64,000 nt of DNA from Nonomuraea rubra (GCF_014207985.1 NZ_JACHMI010000001.1:3517001-3581000); one strand, 5' to 3'. Counted from the first letter of the stretch, positions 44,047-53,732 are shown. A program made the numbers and translations. The notes: generated by a model not told the origin, from the letters alone.

Positions 44047-45270
44047 CTACGCGAGAGCCTTCGCGGCTGTCATTTCCGGTGCGGCGGCCAGGCGGTGCCT
44101 GCGCTTGGGCAGGCCGTAGGTGGGGTGCGAGGTGGCCCACAGCGCCATCCTGAGGATGCCTGCCTTGACCCGTGAGGGCTGCCATCCGCCCTGGTACTTC
44201 GGCTTTGCCCGCCCTTCGCCGTCGACCAGCTGCAGGATCCCGTCCCGGCGCCCGAGGCTGATGTGGTTGTAGGTGTAGACCAGCTTGGTGTTCGGGATCG
44301 TGCGTCCTGTCAGGCGTCCCACGATCGCCTCGATGGCCTGCCGGCCGGTGTAGCCGGCCGACGCGCAGGACATCGGCAGCGGCCGGCCGTTGTCGCCGAT
44401 GGCGTGGACGCTGTCGCCGACGGCGTAGACGTTCGGGTGCGAGACCGACCGCATGGTGCGATCGACGACGATCTGACCTGTCCCGGTGACCGCCAGCCCG
44501 CCGGCGGCGGCGATGGGGCTGATCGCGAACCCGGCCGTCCACACGGTCGCGTCGGACGCCAGAGCGGTGCCGTCGGCGCAGAGCACCCGCGTCGCTTCGA
44601 CGGCTCCGACGCTGGTGTGCTCCAGGACGGTGACGCCCAGCCGGTCGCAGGCCCGGCGCAGGTGGTCGCGGGCACCGGCGGAGAGCCGGGCGCCCAGCTC
44701 GCCGCGCGCGATGAGCGCCACCGACAGGCCGGGCCGGGACTCGGCGATCTCGGTGGCGGCCTCGATCCCGGTCAGCCCGTCACCGACGACCACCACGTTC
44801 CCGCCCCGGCCTGACCTGTCCAGGCTGTCCAGGCGCTCGCGCAGGCGCAGCGCCGAGGGCCGGGCGGCGACGTCGAAGGCGTGCTCGGCCGCGCCGGGGA
44901 GGCCCTCGACGTTGCCGCGGCTGCCGAGCGCGTAGACCAGCGTGTCGTAGCCGAGCTCGCCTCCGCCGCCGGGGACGCCGCCGGGGACGCCGCCGGTGTC
45001 GGCCATGGCGACGACCTGACGCTCGGGGTCGACGGCGGTGACACGGGCCAGGCGCAGCCGTACCTCCGTCCCGGCGAAGACCTCGGCGAGCCGCGGAGCC
45101 TCGATGTCCCGTCCGGCGGCGAGCTGGTGCAGCCGCATGCGCTGGACGAAGTCCGGCGCGGCGTTGACCACGGTGATCTCGGTGTCCTTCGGGGACAGCC
45201 GGCGGGCCAGGTTCCCGGCCACGTAGGCCCCGGCGTAGCCGGCGCCGAGGACGACGATGCGGTGCTTCAT
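44047..45270 (-). CDS. NAD(P)/FAD-dependent oxidoreductase, NDH-2-like
   Basis: 407 residues; AGGAG is six bases before the ATG. Two dinucleotide-binding motifs are visible: VVLGAGYAGAYVA at 6-18 (FAD) and VVVVGDGLTGIEAATE near 158-173 (NAD(P)H). NVYAVGDSVHA near 292 closes the FAD site. The family includes type II NADH dehydrogenases and related quinone reductases. It diverges from the ECF41 sigma factor, a known association of such sigma genes with redox enzymes. Confidence 0.88.
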   Translation of the reverse strand: MKHRIVVLGAGYAGAYVAGNLARRLSPKDTEITVVNAAPDFVQRMRLHQLAAGRDIEAPRLAEVFAGTEVRLRLARVTAVDPERQVVAMADTGGVPGGVPGGGGELGYDTLVYALGSRGNVEGLPGAAEHAFDVAARPSALRLRERLDSLDRSGRGGNVVVVGDGLTGIEAATEIAESRPGLSVALIARGELGARLSAGARDHLRRACDRLGVTVLEHTSVGAVEATRVLCADGTALASDATVWTAGFAISPIAAAGGLAVTGTGQIVVDRTMRSVSHPNVYAVGDSVHAIGDNGRPLPMSCASAGYTGRQAIEAIVGRLTGRTIPNTKLVYTYNHISLGRRDGILQLVDGEGRAKPKYQGGWQPSRVKAGILRMALWATSHPTYGLPKRRHRLAAAPEMTAAKALA

Positions 45271-45521
45271 GCGTTGCTCCTGTCGGTTGTTTGCTCTGGA
45301 TGAGTCGGCTCGGCCCGGGTCACCGCTCTTCTGGCCGATTCGTCAAGACTCGCGGCCCAGGCCGCGGGACGAACCGGTGACGAACCAGACCATGCTCATG
45401 ACGGCCTTCCGTTCTGCGGTGCCGGTTGCCGTTGCAAGGCGATCACTCGTGCAGAGGTGTGCCGCGGCGCCCTGACGCCCATGAGGCGCCGGCGCCCCGA
45501 ACTGCGTGACAGTGCGGTCAT

Positions 45522-45572
45522 GTGACGTGCGTCACCGATCACGGGTGTCACACGGCTGTAGGGGCCGGCGCC
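45522..45572 (+). promoter_or_regulatory. Candidate ECF41 autoregulated promoter and upstream dyad
   Basis: TGTCACA (45546-45552) followed after 16 bases by CGCC (45569) resembles the ECF41 promoter TGTCACA-N16-CGTC with one mismatch. A dyad GTGACG..CGTCAC lies at 45522-45535. The rest of the 347-bp divergent gap shows nothing I can name. Confidence 0.55.
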
Positions 45573-45617
45573 TAATGCGTGGAGCAGGACTTGAGAGCGA
45601 CAAGGCAGGAGCCGCCC

Positions 45618-46559
45618 ATGAACGAGCGCAGCGAGCCGACGACGGGCCCGGTTGAGCCGCCCGCTCAAGGCGACCGCACGGACTCGGCCACCGAGACGTT
45701 CGTCGCCCACCGCAACCTGCTGTTCACCGTCGCCTACGAGATGCTCGGCTCGGCCGCCGACGCCGAGGACGTCCTTCAGGAAACCTGGTTGCGATGGATG
45801 AAGATAGACCTGGGGCAGGTACGCGACCGGCGCGCCTACCTGGTCCGGATCACGACCCGGCGGTCGCTGGACCGGCTGCGGACCATGAGGCGCCGCAAGG
45901 AGGTGTACGTCGGTCCCTGGCTGCCCGAGCCGCTGCTCACCACGCCGGACGTGGCCGAGGACGTCGAGCTGGCAGAGAGCGTGTCGATGGCGCTGATGCT
46001 CGTCCTGGAGACGCTGTCGCCGACCGAGCGGGCCGTGTTCGTGCTGCGTGAGGTCTTCGACGTCGGCTACGAAGAGATCGCGGCCGCCGTCGGCAAGAGC
46101 CCGGTCACGGTTCGCCAGATCGCGCACCGCGCCCGCCGGCACGTCGATGCCCGCCGCCCGCGCGAGGCGGTCTCCCCCAGCGAGGCCCGGGCCGCGCTGG
46201 AGTCCTTCCAGCGCGCCCTCGACACCAGGAACCTGCAAGGCCTCCTCGACGTGCTCGCCCCCGACGTTGTCCTGATCAGCGACGGCGGCGGCATCAAGCA
46301 GGCCGCGCCGCGGCCGGTCATCGGCGCCGGCAAGGTGGCCCGCATGATCGTCGACGGCCTCGGCAAGGCCGGCATCGCGCTCACCGGTGAGGCCACCGTG
46401 GTCAACGGCAACCCCGCACTCCTCCTCCGCGTGGACGGCGAGATCGACGGCGTCATCGCGGTCAGGGTCGAGGACGCCCGCATCACCGGCCTCTACTACG
46501 TCCGCAATCCGCGGAAGCTGACCCGCATCGCGATCGAGAACCCGCTCACGCTGAAGTAG
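45618..46559 (+). CDS. ECF41-family RNA polymerase sigma factor (SigJ-like)
   Basis: 313 residues from ATG 45618, with AGGAG seven bases upstream. Sigma region 2 (NLLFTVAYEMLGSAADAEDV near 33) and region 4 (VFVLREVFDVGYEEIAAAVG near 136) are followed by a SnoaL-like C-terminal domain (about 190-313). The linker holds WLPEPL near 106, the ECF41 hallmark. The C-terminal domain is thought to regulate activity in place of an anti-sigma factor. Candidate targets are its own promoter and the divergent flavoprotein. Confidence 0.9.
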   Translation: MNERSEPTTGPVEPPAQGDRTDSATETFVAHRNLLFTVAYEMLGSAADAEDVLQETWLRWMKIDLGQVRDRRAYLVRITTRRSLDRLRTMRRRKEVYVGPWLPEPLLTTPDVAEDVELAESVSMALMLVLETLSPTERAVFVLREVFDVGYEEIAAAVGKSPVTVRQIAHRARRHVDARRPREAVSPSEARAALESFQRALDTRNLQGLLDVLAPDVVLISDGGGIKQAAPRPVIGAGKVARMIVDGLGKAGIALTGEATVVNGNPALLLRVDGEIDGVIAVRVEDARITGLYYVRNPRKLTRIAIENPLTLK

Positions 46560-46676
46560 TCCTCCGGCCGCCGCGCCGTGATCACGGCAACGCGACGGTA
46601 CGGAGCACCCTGAGCTCATCGTCACGCGTTCGCACCGGCCCGGCCATTACCACGTCGTTTTCTTCAAGGAGTAGAC

Positions 46677-47738
46677 ATGGCCGCTCAGGCCCCGCTTGCC
46701 GCCGCCGCACCACCGTCTCCCTGGCCGGCCGTGGCCGGGACAGCCGTCCTGCTCACGGCGATCATCTCCGTGCTGCTCACCGCCTTCGCCTGGCCGTCGG
46801 TGCGCTCGTCGGTACACGACGTGCCGATCGCCGTCGCCGGGCCGGCCACCGCGGTCGAGCAGGTCAGCACCGCTCTCGCCCAACGCCTGCCGGACGGCTT
46901 CGAGATCACCGAGGTCGCCGGCACCGCGGCCGCCGAACGGTTGATCCGCGACCGGGAGGTGTACGGGGCGATCGACGTCAGCTCCGGCGCTCCGCAGGTC
47001 ATCATGGCCTCAGCCGCCAGTGCGGCGGTCGCCCAGACCCTGCAGGGCATCGCGACCGCGCTCGGCCAGGCGCAGGCACAGGGCACCGGCACGAAGGTCG
47101 TCGTCCGCGACCTCGTCGCCTTGCCGGCCGGCGACCCGCGCGGCGCCGGCCTGGCCGCCGGAGCCCTGCCTCTGGTCATGGGCGGCCTGCTCGCCGCGCT
47201 GCTGCTGAGCAGGCTCGTCCGCGGCACCGCCCGCCGCGTCACCGGAGCGCTCGTCTTCGCGATCACCGGGGGCCTGGCCGTGGCAGCGATCCTGCAGTTC
47301 TGGTTCGGCTCGCTCGACGGCGCCTACTGGGCCAACAGCGGCGCCATCTCCCTGGCCATCGCGGCCACCTCCCTGAGCATCCTCGGGCTGGAGTCCCTGC
47401 TCGGGTACGCCGGCCTCGGTCTCGGCGCCGCCGTCATGATGCTCATCGGCAATCCCCTGTCAGGTGCCGCGACGGCACCCGAGATGCTGCCCGGCTGGTC
47501 CGGCGCGCTCGGCCAGCTGCTGCCGCCGGGGGCGGGAGGCCAGCTGCTGCGCTCCACCGCGTTCTTCGACGGCCACGGCGCCACTCACTCCATCATCGTC
47601 CTGGTCACCTGGCTCACGCTCGGTGTGATGCTCTGCCTGGCCGGCCGCCTGCGCGCACGCCGTACCGCCACTGCCACGGCAGGACTTCCTGAAGACGGCC
47701 GTATCACCGGCCTCGCCTACGCAACCCGCAGCAACTGA
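46677..47738 (+). CDS. Membrane protein, ABC-2/YhgE-like
   Basis: 353 residues. An N-terminal anchor (AVAGTAVLLTAIISVLLTAF near 18-37) is followed by an extracellular loop of about 120 residues and five further hydrophobic helices (about 160-310). This layout resembles YhgE/Pip or ABC-2 permease-like exporters. No ATPase gene is adjacent. It follows the sigma factor by about 117 bp and could be a regulon member; function is unknown. Confidence 0.7.
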   Translation: MAAQAPLAAAAPPSPWPAVAGTAVLLTAIISVLLTAFAWPSVRSSVHDVPIAVAGPATAVEQVSTALAQRLPDGFEITEVAGTAAAERLIRDREVYGAIDVSSGAPQVIMASAASAAVAQTLQGIATALGQAQAQGTGTKVVVRDLVALPAGDPRGAGLAAGALPLVMGGLLAALLLSRLVRGTARRVTGALVFAITGGLAVAAILQFWFGSLDGAYWANSGAISLAIAATSLSILGLESLLGYAGLGLGAAVMMLIGNPLSGAATAPEMLPGWSGALGQLLPPGAGGQLLRSTAFFDGHGATHSIIVLVTWLTLGVMLCLAGRLRARRTATATAGLPEDGRITGLAYATRSN

Positions 47739-47836
47739 CCGCATCGACACCGCGGCCCCACTCACCTGCGATGAGCCGGCCCGAGTCCACCACAAGCCGC
47801 ACAAACTCCACCACATCTCTTACTGGGAGGTCCTTC

Positions 47837-49060
47837 ATGACGAAGAGCGTCGCCAGCGAACTCGCCGACCTGCAGCTGCCGGTCGAGCGGAGCTGCCCGT
47901 TCGCCCCACCCGCCGCCTACGAGCAGTTGCGCGAGCAAGCGCCGATCGTCAAGATCCGGTTGAAGAGCGGCGGCGAGGCCTGGTGGGTGTCCGGGCATGA
48001 GGCGGCCCGTACCGTCCTCGCCGACCCCCGCTTCTCCTCCGACAAGCGCAAGGACGGCTTCCCGCTCTTCACCCTCGATGCGGCGACCCTGCAGCAGCTC
48101 CGCAGCCAGCCGCCGCTGATGCTCGGCATGGACGGCGCCGAACACTCCGCGACCCGCCGTCCGGTGATCAGCGAGTTCACCGTCAAGCGGCTGGCCGCGC
48201 TGCGCCCGCGCGTCCAGGACATCGTCGACCACTTCATCGACGACCTGCTCGCCACCGACCGGCACCCGGTAGACCTGGTGCAGGCATTCTCCCTGCCGGT
48301 GCCCTCCCTGGTGATCTGCGAACTGCTCGGCGTCCCCTACACCGACCACGACTTCTTCCAGAGCCGCACCACCATGATGGTGAGCCGGACCTCGGTCGAA
48401 GACCGCCGGCGAGCCTTCGCCGAACTGCGCGCCTACATCGGCGACCTGCTCACCCGCAAGGAATCAGAACCCGGCGACGACCTGTTCAGCCGGCAGATCG
48501 CCGGCCAACGCCAGAAGGGCACCCTCGACCACGCGGGCCTGGTGAGCCTCGCCTTTCTGTTGCTGACCGCCGGACACGAGACCACGGCGAACATGATCTC
48601 GCTCGGCGTGGTCGGACTGCTCACCCATCCGGAGCAACTGGCCCTGATAACGGCCGACCCGGGCAAAACGCCCCTGGCGGTGGAGGAACTCCTGCGCTAC
48701 TTCACCATCGCCGACGGGGTCACCTCCCGCATCGCCACCGAGGACGTGAAGATCGGCGGCGCGAGCATCAGGGCCGGTGAGGGTGTCGTCGTCTCCGGCC
48801 TGTCGGCCAACTGGGACCCGGCGGTGTTCAAGGACCCGGCCGCCTTGGACGTGGAGCGCGGAGCCCGCCACCACCTCGCCTTCGGCTTCGGCCCCCACCA
48901 GTGCCTCGGCCAGAACCTGGCTCGAATGGAACTGCAGATCGTCTTCGACACGTTGTTCCGCCGCATTCCCACCCTGCGGCTCGCCGTACCGATGGAGGAC
49001 GTTCCGTTCAAGAACGACGCCGTCATCTACGGCGCCCACGAACTCCCCGTCACCTGGTGA
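47837..49060 (+). CDS. Cytochrome P450 (CYP105-like)
   Basis: 407 residues from ATG 47837 with GGGAGG upstream. The I-helix oxygen-binding motif LLTAGHETTANM near 244-255, the ExxR pair (EELLRY near 280) and the heme loop FGFGPHQCLGQNLAR near 349-363, with the cysteine ligand, are complete. It is a soluble bacterial P450, needing a ferredoxin and reductase not encoded here. The substrate is unknown. It is the last gene on the strand of the ECF41 cluster. Confidence 0.93.
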   Translation: MTKSVASELADLQLPVERSCPFAPPAAYEQLREQAPIVKIRLKSGGEAWWVSGHEAARTVLADPRFSSDKRKDGFPLFTLDAATLQQLRSQPPLMLGMDGAEHSATRRPVISEFTVKRLAALRPRVQDIVDHFIDDLLATDRHPVDLVQAFSLPVPSLVICELLGVPYTDHDFFQSRTTMMVSRTSVEDRRRAFAELRAYIGDLLTRKESEPGDDLFSRQIAGQRQKGTLDHAGLVSLAFLLLTAGHETTANMISLGVVGLLTHPEQLALITADPGKTPLAVEELLRYFTIADGVTSRIATEDVKIGGASIRAGEGVVVSGLSANWDPAVFKDPAALDVERGARHHLAFGFGPHQCLGQNLARMELQIVFDTLFRRIPTLRLAVPMEDVPFKNDAVIYGAHELPVTW

Positions 49061-49298
49061 GCATGACATGATGCGGCGATCGTTGTGGTGGTCAGGCCGC
49101 CGGGAACAGACCCAGGGGGTTGCCGCTGGCCGATGCCATCGCCATGCTCGCGAAAGCTCGGTTGCTGATGAATGACAGGACCGTAAACCTTAGGAATGAA
49201 GGGTCCATGTTGAACATAAGCCTCTCATCGGCGTCGACGTCACCGGGCCGCCCAATCGTCGTCCCCGGAGGTGGCGCCTTCGGAATCGGGGCAAATCG

Positions 49299-49994
49299 TC
49301 AAATCCTGGGTGTCGATGAGTGTGGTCGGACTTCCCACGCCGGCCGTTGGAGCTGATCGTTGTACACGATGATGTTGGCGTGGTCGGTAGGGCGGGCTGT
49401 GGCGAAGTAGAGCTGCTGGGAGGGGATGTAGCGGTTGCGCCAGGACCGTTCGATGTCGGCGGGGGATTCGGCCAGCGTTGCGCCTCGGTCCCGGGCGCGG
49501 GCCACCGTCTGCTCGAAGGGGACGGACACGAAGATGCGCAGGTCCCACCGGTCGACGAGTTCCGGGCGCAGGAGGAAGACGCCGTCGAAGAGCAGTACGG
49601 CATCCGCGGGGGCGGTCGTGGGCGGCGGGGACGACGGGGTGTCGGTGGCTCTGTCGTAGGCCGTGTGCCGGAACCTTCGGTCTCCGCCTGGGCCCAGCGG
49701 ATCGAGCAGGACCCGGCGCAGCGCGGCGTGGTCGTGGGCGTCGAAGTAGCAGCCTTCGGCGGAGTACCGGCCGCGTCGGTAGCGCTGTGCACGGGGGACG
49801 AGGAAGTCGTCGATGGTCGCGCGGATGACGTCGCGACCCTGCGCGCGCAGGACGACGGCGACCTCGTCGGCCAGCGTGGTCTTGCCGGCGGCGGGCGGCC
49901 CGTCGATGGCGACCCGCAGCGGGTGCGCGGTCGTGACGGACCTGATCGCCTCGGCCAGCCGGCTGATGAGCTCGCCGCGGGTGCCTTGGTCCAT
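49299..49994 (-). CDS. Uridine kinase-like P-loop protein
   Basis: 231 residues. Walker A GPPAAGKTTLADE is at about 31-43 and the acidic VLLFDGVFLLRPEL is near 133-146, as in uridine/cytidine kinase-like proteins. The segment IDDFLVPRAQRY near 61 is typical of this subgroup. It likely phosphorylates a nucleoside or small molecule with ATP. The 238 bp between it and the P450 end hold no clear gene. Confidence 0.82.
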   Translation of the reverse strand: MDQGTRGELISRLAEAIRSVTTAHPLRVAIDGPPAAGKTTLADEVAVVLRAQGRDVIRATIDDFLVPRAQRYRRGRYSAEGCYFDAHDHAALRRVLLDPLGPGGDRRFRHTAYDRATDTPSSPPPTTAPADAVLLFDGVFLLRPELVDRWDLRIFVSVPFEQTVARARDRGATLAESPADIERSWRNRYIPSQQLYFATARPTDHANIIVYNDQLQRPAWEVRPHSSTPRI

Positions 49995-50062
49995 TGCTGC
50001 ACTCTCTCACGGTGCGGTGTCCCTCACCCGCCCACCCGCCGCCCGGCGCCCGGCGCCGTCGG

Positions 50063-50446
50063 TCACACCGTGTCGGTGGATCGATCCGCTGCGGCCTCGC
50101 TGCGCCGGTAGCCCCAGTCCACCAGCGGCTGCAGGATCCGCATCAGCTCCTCGCCGTCGGGGGAGAGGGCGTAGCGGATCTGCACCGGGGTGGTGGGGAT
50201 CACGGTACGCGTGATCAGGCCCTCGGATTCGAGCTCCTTGAGCCGCTGGGTGAGGAGCCGGTCGGAGATGCCGGGCACCGACAGCCGGTACTCGCCGAAG
50301 CGGCGGGCACCCCGCTGGCCGGCGAGCAGGATCGCGCTGGTCCAGCGGCGGCCGACGAGCTCGACGATGTTCTGGAAGCTGCGGCAGCTCGGCTCGTGGA
50401 TGGTCAGGTGGCCGGGACGGGCGGTCTGCGGTGTCTGCGTGCTCAC
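50063..50446 (-). CDS. HxlR family transcriptional regulator
   Basis: 127 residues, GTG start. The HxlR winged-helix core is clear: RRWTSAILLAGQRGARRFGE near 33, ISDRLLTQRLKELESEGLI near 60-78 and RYALSPDGEEL near 90. It diverges from the flavin-dependent oxidoreductase operon with about 65 bp between them. A palindrome overlaps its start codon. HxlR proteins respond to aldehydes or reactive compounds; the ligand here is unknown. Confidence 0.88.
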   Translation of the reverse strand: MSTQTPQTARPGHLTIHEPSCRSFQNIVELVGRRWTSAILLAGQRGARRFGEYRLSVPGISDRLLTQRLKELESEGLITRTVIPTTPVQIRYALSPDGEELMRILQPLVDWGYRRSEAAADRSTDTV

Positions 50447-50468
50447 TTACTAAATATTAGTCACTTAC
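50443..50468. promoter_or_regulatory. HxlR-type operator overlapping the regulator start
   Basis: ACTAA-ATA-TTAGT (50449-50461) is a perfect dyad with the direct repeat TCACTTAC on either side (50443 and 50461). It is AT-rich in an otherwise GC-rich window and touches the hxlR GTG codon, suggesting autoregulation. Confidence 0.65.
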
Positions 50469-50510
50469 CTCGCCTTTGCCTCATGGCGCCGGCGTCCGGA
50501 GTATGAAGTC

Positions 50511-51410
50511 ATGACTGATTACGGACAAACCCTGTCCTTCGGGCTGAGCCTCGACCCCGAGGTGGACCAGCTCGGCGAGACCATGCGGCTGGCCGCGGCC
50601 GCCGACGAGTACGAGCTGGACTACCTGGCCGTTCAGGACCACGCCTACCAGCCGGGGCACCTGGACGCCTGGACCTTGATCACCAACCTGGCCACGCGGA
50701 CCAGGCACGTCTCGTTCCTCACCGATGTGGCGGACCTGCAGTTAAGGCCACCCGCCATGCTGGCCAAGGCCGCCGCCACGCTCGGCGTGCTGGCCGGGGG
50801 CCGCACCGTGCTCGGCGTCGGTGGCGGGGCGTTCGCGGATGCCATCGCGGGCATGGGGGGCAAGCGGCGCAGCGGCGGCGAGATGGTCGTCTACACCGAG
50901 GAGTCGTTGCACGTGATGCGGGCCGCGCTGGGCGGGGGCGGCGTGCGGCTGCTCAGCGAGCAGCACGCCATCGAGGGGTACGCGGCGGGCCCGGTGCCGC
51001 CCGCTCCCGTCCCGCTGTGGCTCGGCGGCCAGGGCCCCAAGATGCTCGGCGTCACCGGCCGGGCCGCCGACGGCTGGATCTCGCCGCTTAACATCTACGT
51101 GCCGCCCGGTGAGGTGCCCGCCAAGCAGAAGATCATCGATGAGGCGGCGCGGGCGGCCGGGCGCGACCCGCTCGACATCCGCAGGATCTACAACGTGATC
51201 GGCACGATCGGCGACGTCCGCGGCGGGCCCGGCCTGGCCGGGAACGTGCGGCTGTGGACGGACACGCTCACCGGGTGGGCGGTCGAGCTGGGCTTCGACA
51301 CGTTCATCTTCTGGCCGGTGGCCGACCACCGGGTCCAGTTCGACGTGTTCGCCGCCGAGGTCGTCCCCGCCGTCCGCCAGCGGGTTGGTCAGGTCCGGGG
51401 GCGGCGATGA
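50511..51410 (+). CDS. LLM class flavin-dependent oxidoreductase
   Basis: 299 residues with GGAG nine bases before the ATG. It is a luciferase-like TIM barrel: YLAVQDHAYQ near 44, LAKAAATLGVLAGGRTVLGV near 84-103 and PLWLGGQGPKMLGVTGRAADG near 164 (quoted to 20 as LWLGGQGPKMLGVTGRAADG). These proteins use FMN or F420 to oxidise small molecules. Its stop overlaps the next start (ATGA), so it is coupled to the FAD oxidoreductase. Confidence 0.88.
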   Translation: MTDYGQTLSFGLSLDPEVDQLGETMRLAAAADEYELDYLAVQDHAYQPGHLDAWTLITNLATRTRHVSFLTDVADLQLRPPAMLAKAAATLGVLAGGRTVLGVGGGAFADAIAGMGGKRRSGGEMVVYTEESLHVMRAALGGGGVRLLSEQHAIEGYAAGPVPPAPVPLWLGGQGPKMLGVTGRAADGWISPLNIYVPPGEVPAKQKIIDEAARAAGRDPLDIRRIYNVIGTIGDVRGGPGLAGNVRLWTDTLTGWAVELGFDTFIFWPVADHRVQFDVFAAEVVPAVRQRVGQVRGRR

Positions 51411-52705
51411 CGACGATCCCGGCCGCTTTGGAAGGGAAGATCGTTCTTCCGGGAGATCAGCGGTACCGGCTGCTGCGCTCCACGTACACGACCGTGGCCA
51501 GTCCCGCCGCCGTGCTGCTGCCCGAGGACACGGCGGAGGTGGCCGCGGCTCTGCGGTTCGCCCGCGAGCAGGGCCTGCCCCTGTCCGTGCGGAGCGGAGG
51601 GCACGGGCTGTCAGGGCGGTCCACGAACGACGGCGGCGTGGTCATCGACCTGTCGGAGATGAACCGCGTCGAAGTGATCGACCGGGCGGCGCGAATCGTC
51701 CGGGTCGAGGCGGGCGCGCGGTGGGCGCAGGTGGCGCAGGCGCTGGCGCCGTACGGGCTGGCGATCAGCTCCGGTGACCACGGCAACGTCGGCGCCGGCG
51801 GCCTGGCCACCGGCGGCGGCATCGGCTGGCTGGTCCGCCGGTACGGGCTGACCATCGACCACATCAGGGCGGCCGAGGTCGTCCTGGCCGACGGCACCGT
51901 CGTGCGCGCCGACGCCGAGCACGAACCGGACCTGCTGTGGGTCGTGCGCGGCGCCGGCGGCGGGGCCGGCATCGTGACCGCGTTCGAGATCGAGGCGATC
52001 GAGCTGCGGGAGGTGGGCTACGCCCAGATCGCCGTCCAGGTGGACCGCCGCGGCCGGGCGCTGCGGCAGTGGGCGGACTACCTGGCCGAGGCCCCGCGCG
52101 AGCTGTCCACCGCGGTCACCCTGCTCCCGCAGGGGCGCTCGCTGGTCGCGTCCATCACCGCCGTGGTCGCCACCGACGACGAGCGGCAGGTCGTCGCGGC
52201 GATCGAGCCGCTGCTGCGGATCGGCACCACGCTCGGCCGGCAGGCGCAGCTCGCCCCGTACCCGGCCCTGGTCTCCACCGCGCACCTGCACGCCAACGTC
52301 GGCCAGCAGCCCAGCACCACCACCAACGGGCTGCTCACCGCGATGACCGGCGACGACGCGGCGGCGATCACGGCGGCCGCGGCCGGCCCGCACCAGCCGC
52401 TGATCCAGCTGCGCTCCCTGGGCGGGGCGGTCGACGACGTGCCGGCGGACGCGACCGCGTTCGCGCACCGCCGCCACGGCACGATGGTGGTCGCCACGAC
52501 GTTCCCGCCGCAGGGCGGCAGAGCGCTCGACGCGGCCTGGCGTCCGCTCGCCGAGCGGGTCGACGGGGCGTACGTCAACTTCGAGAGCCGCCCGGACAAG
52601 GCCGCCTTCGAACGCATCTACCCGGGCGCGACCGGCGACCGGGTTCGCCGCCTCTGGAACCGGTACGACCCGGACGGGATCTTCCGAGGCCCCTGGGAGG
52701 CCTGA
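51407..52705 (+). CDS. FAD-linked oxidoreductase (BBE/VAO type)
   Basis: 432 residues; ATG 51407 overlaps the previous stop. The FAD-binding region PLSVRSGGHGLSGRSTNDGG near 59-78 includes the histidine that commonly carries covalent FAD. GNVGAGGLATGGGIGWLVRR near 126-145 and a C-terminal berberine-bridge-like YVNFE...YDPDGIF follow. The second covalent cysteine of bicovalent enzymes is not obvious. Substrate unknown; it likely works with the flavin-dependent oxidoreductase upstream. Confidence 0.87.
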   Translation: MTTIPAALEGKIVLPGDQRYRLLRSTYTTVASPAAVLLPEDTAEVAAALRFAREQGLPLSVRSGGHGLSGRSTNDGGVVIDLSEMNRVEVIDRAARIVRVEAGARWAQVAQALAPYGLAISSGDHGNVGAGGLATGGGIGWLVRRYGLTIDHIRAAEVVLADGTVVRADAEHEPDLLWVVRGAGGGAGIVTAFEIEAIELREVGYAQIAVQVDRRGRALRQWADYLAEAPRELSTAVTLLPQGRSLVASITAVVATDDERQVVAAIEPLLRIGTTLGRQAQLAPYPALVSTAHLHANVGQQPSTTTNGLLTAMTGDDAAAITAAAAGPHQPLIQLRSLGGAVDDVPADATAFAHRRHGTMVVATTFPPQGGRALDAAWRPLAERVDGAYVNFESRPDKAAFERIYPGATGDRVRRLWNRYDPDGIFRGPWEA

Positions 52706-52816
52706 CAAGGCCGTCGAGCCCGGCCGGCGCCGGTCGGGTTCTCACGGATGCGAACGACAGGTACCGCACGTAACACTGGTGGCGATCACTTACCCGAGCC
52801 GGAGGTTGCCAGAGAC

Positions 52817-53236
52817 ATGAGTTCCAACCGTGAGATCGTCGCCGAGGCCTTCGCCGCGTGGGCGGCGGGGACCGCGCACGTTTCCGAGATCTTCGCCCCG
52901 GACATGCGCTGGGAGATCGTCGGCAGGTCCGCCGCCTCCGGCACCTACGACAGCACGCAGCAGTTCGTCGATCAGGTGCTGCGGCCCTTCGGGGCGAGGT
53001 TCAGCGCGGACAAGCCGTTCCGCCCGGTCGAGATCCGCTCCGTCTACGCCGACGACGAGCGGAGCACCGTGGTGGTCGTGTGGGACGGCGAAGGCACCAC
53101 CATCGCGGGGACGTCCTATCGCAACACCTATGCCTGGTTCATGACGCTCCGGGACGGCAAGGTCGTCGACGGTACGGCGTTCTACGACAGCATCGCGTTC
53201 AACGAACTCTGGGAAACCGTCACCCCAGCCTCATAG
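52817..53236 (+). CDS. SnoaL-like/NTF2 family protein
   Basis: 139 residues from ATG 52817 (MSSNREIVAEAFAAW). The conical NTF2 fold is indicated by IFAPDMRWEIVGRSAASGTY near 26-45 and TYAWFMTLRDGKVVDGTAFYD near 105 (the last 20 of it). Typical roles are isomerase, hydrolase or ligand binding. It follows the oxidoreductase pair by about 110 bp. Its stop is immediately followed by the truncated LtrA fragment. Confidence 0.82.
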   Translation: MSSNREIVAEAFAAWAAGTAHVSEIFAPDMRWEIVGRSAASGTYDSTQQFVDQVLRPFGARFSADKPFRPVEIRSVYADDERSTVVVVWDGEGTTIAGTSYRNTYAWFMTLRDGKVVDGTAFYDSIAFNELWETVTPAS

Positions 53237-53696
53237 GGGCTGGTCAAGGGGCTGCTGCCGCTCGTCGTGATGTGGTGGATGTTCAGCGCGTTCGGCTGGC
53301 TGGCCAACGCGGTGCGGCCCGACCGGGCGCGGGTCCGGCTGCTGCTGGTCCTCGCGATGACGGCCTTCTTCGTCATGGGTCTCGACGTGCCGTACGCCTT
53401 CGAGCCGGAGGGCTGGGCCTTTCCCGCGGCGTACCTCGCGGTGGTGGCCATCCACTGGCCATGTGAACCCCTGGTGGCTGGGCAGCGGCACGGCGATCTT
53501 CCTCATCGGGCACGCGTTCTACCGCGCCATGCTGAGAAGCGGACGGGTCGCTGATCGCCTCGTCGCAGCGGTGTGCGTGGTGCCCCTGGGGCTGGTGACG
53601 TCGTTCGCCGGATGGGCCGCCATGGCTGCCGTCATGGTCGTGCTCGGCGTGGTCGCCGCCATCGATCATCGGCTGGCCACGCGAGGGCTGACGTGA
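53237..53696 (+). pseudogene. Low-temperature-requirement protein A (LtrA) remnant
   Basis: From 53237 the frame reads GLVKGLLPLVVMWWMFSAFG and continues with FFVMGLDVPYAFEPEGWAFP, an internal part of the LtrA membrane family. Near 53460 it breaks; a second frame (from 53463) resumes with NPWWLGSGTAIFLIGHAFYR, the LtrA C-terminal region. Both the N-terminus and the middle are missing, so about half of a roughly 380-residue protein is left, in two frames. Confidence 0.75.
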
Positions 53697-53732
53697 ACGA
53701 CACGCCGGCTACTGCACAGGCGGTCTCTACTT

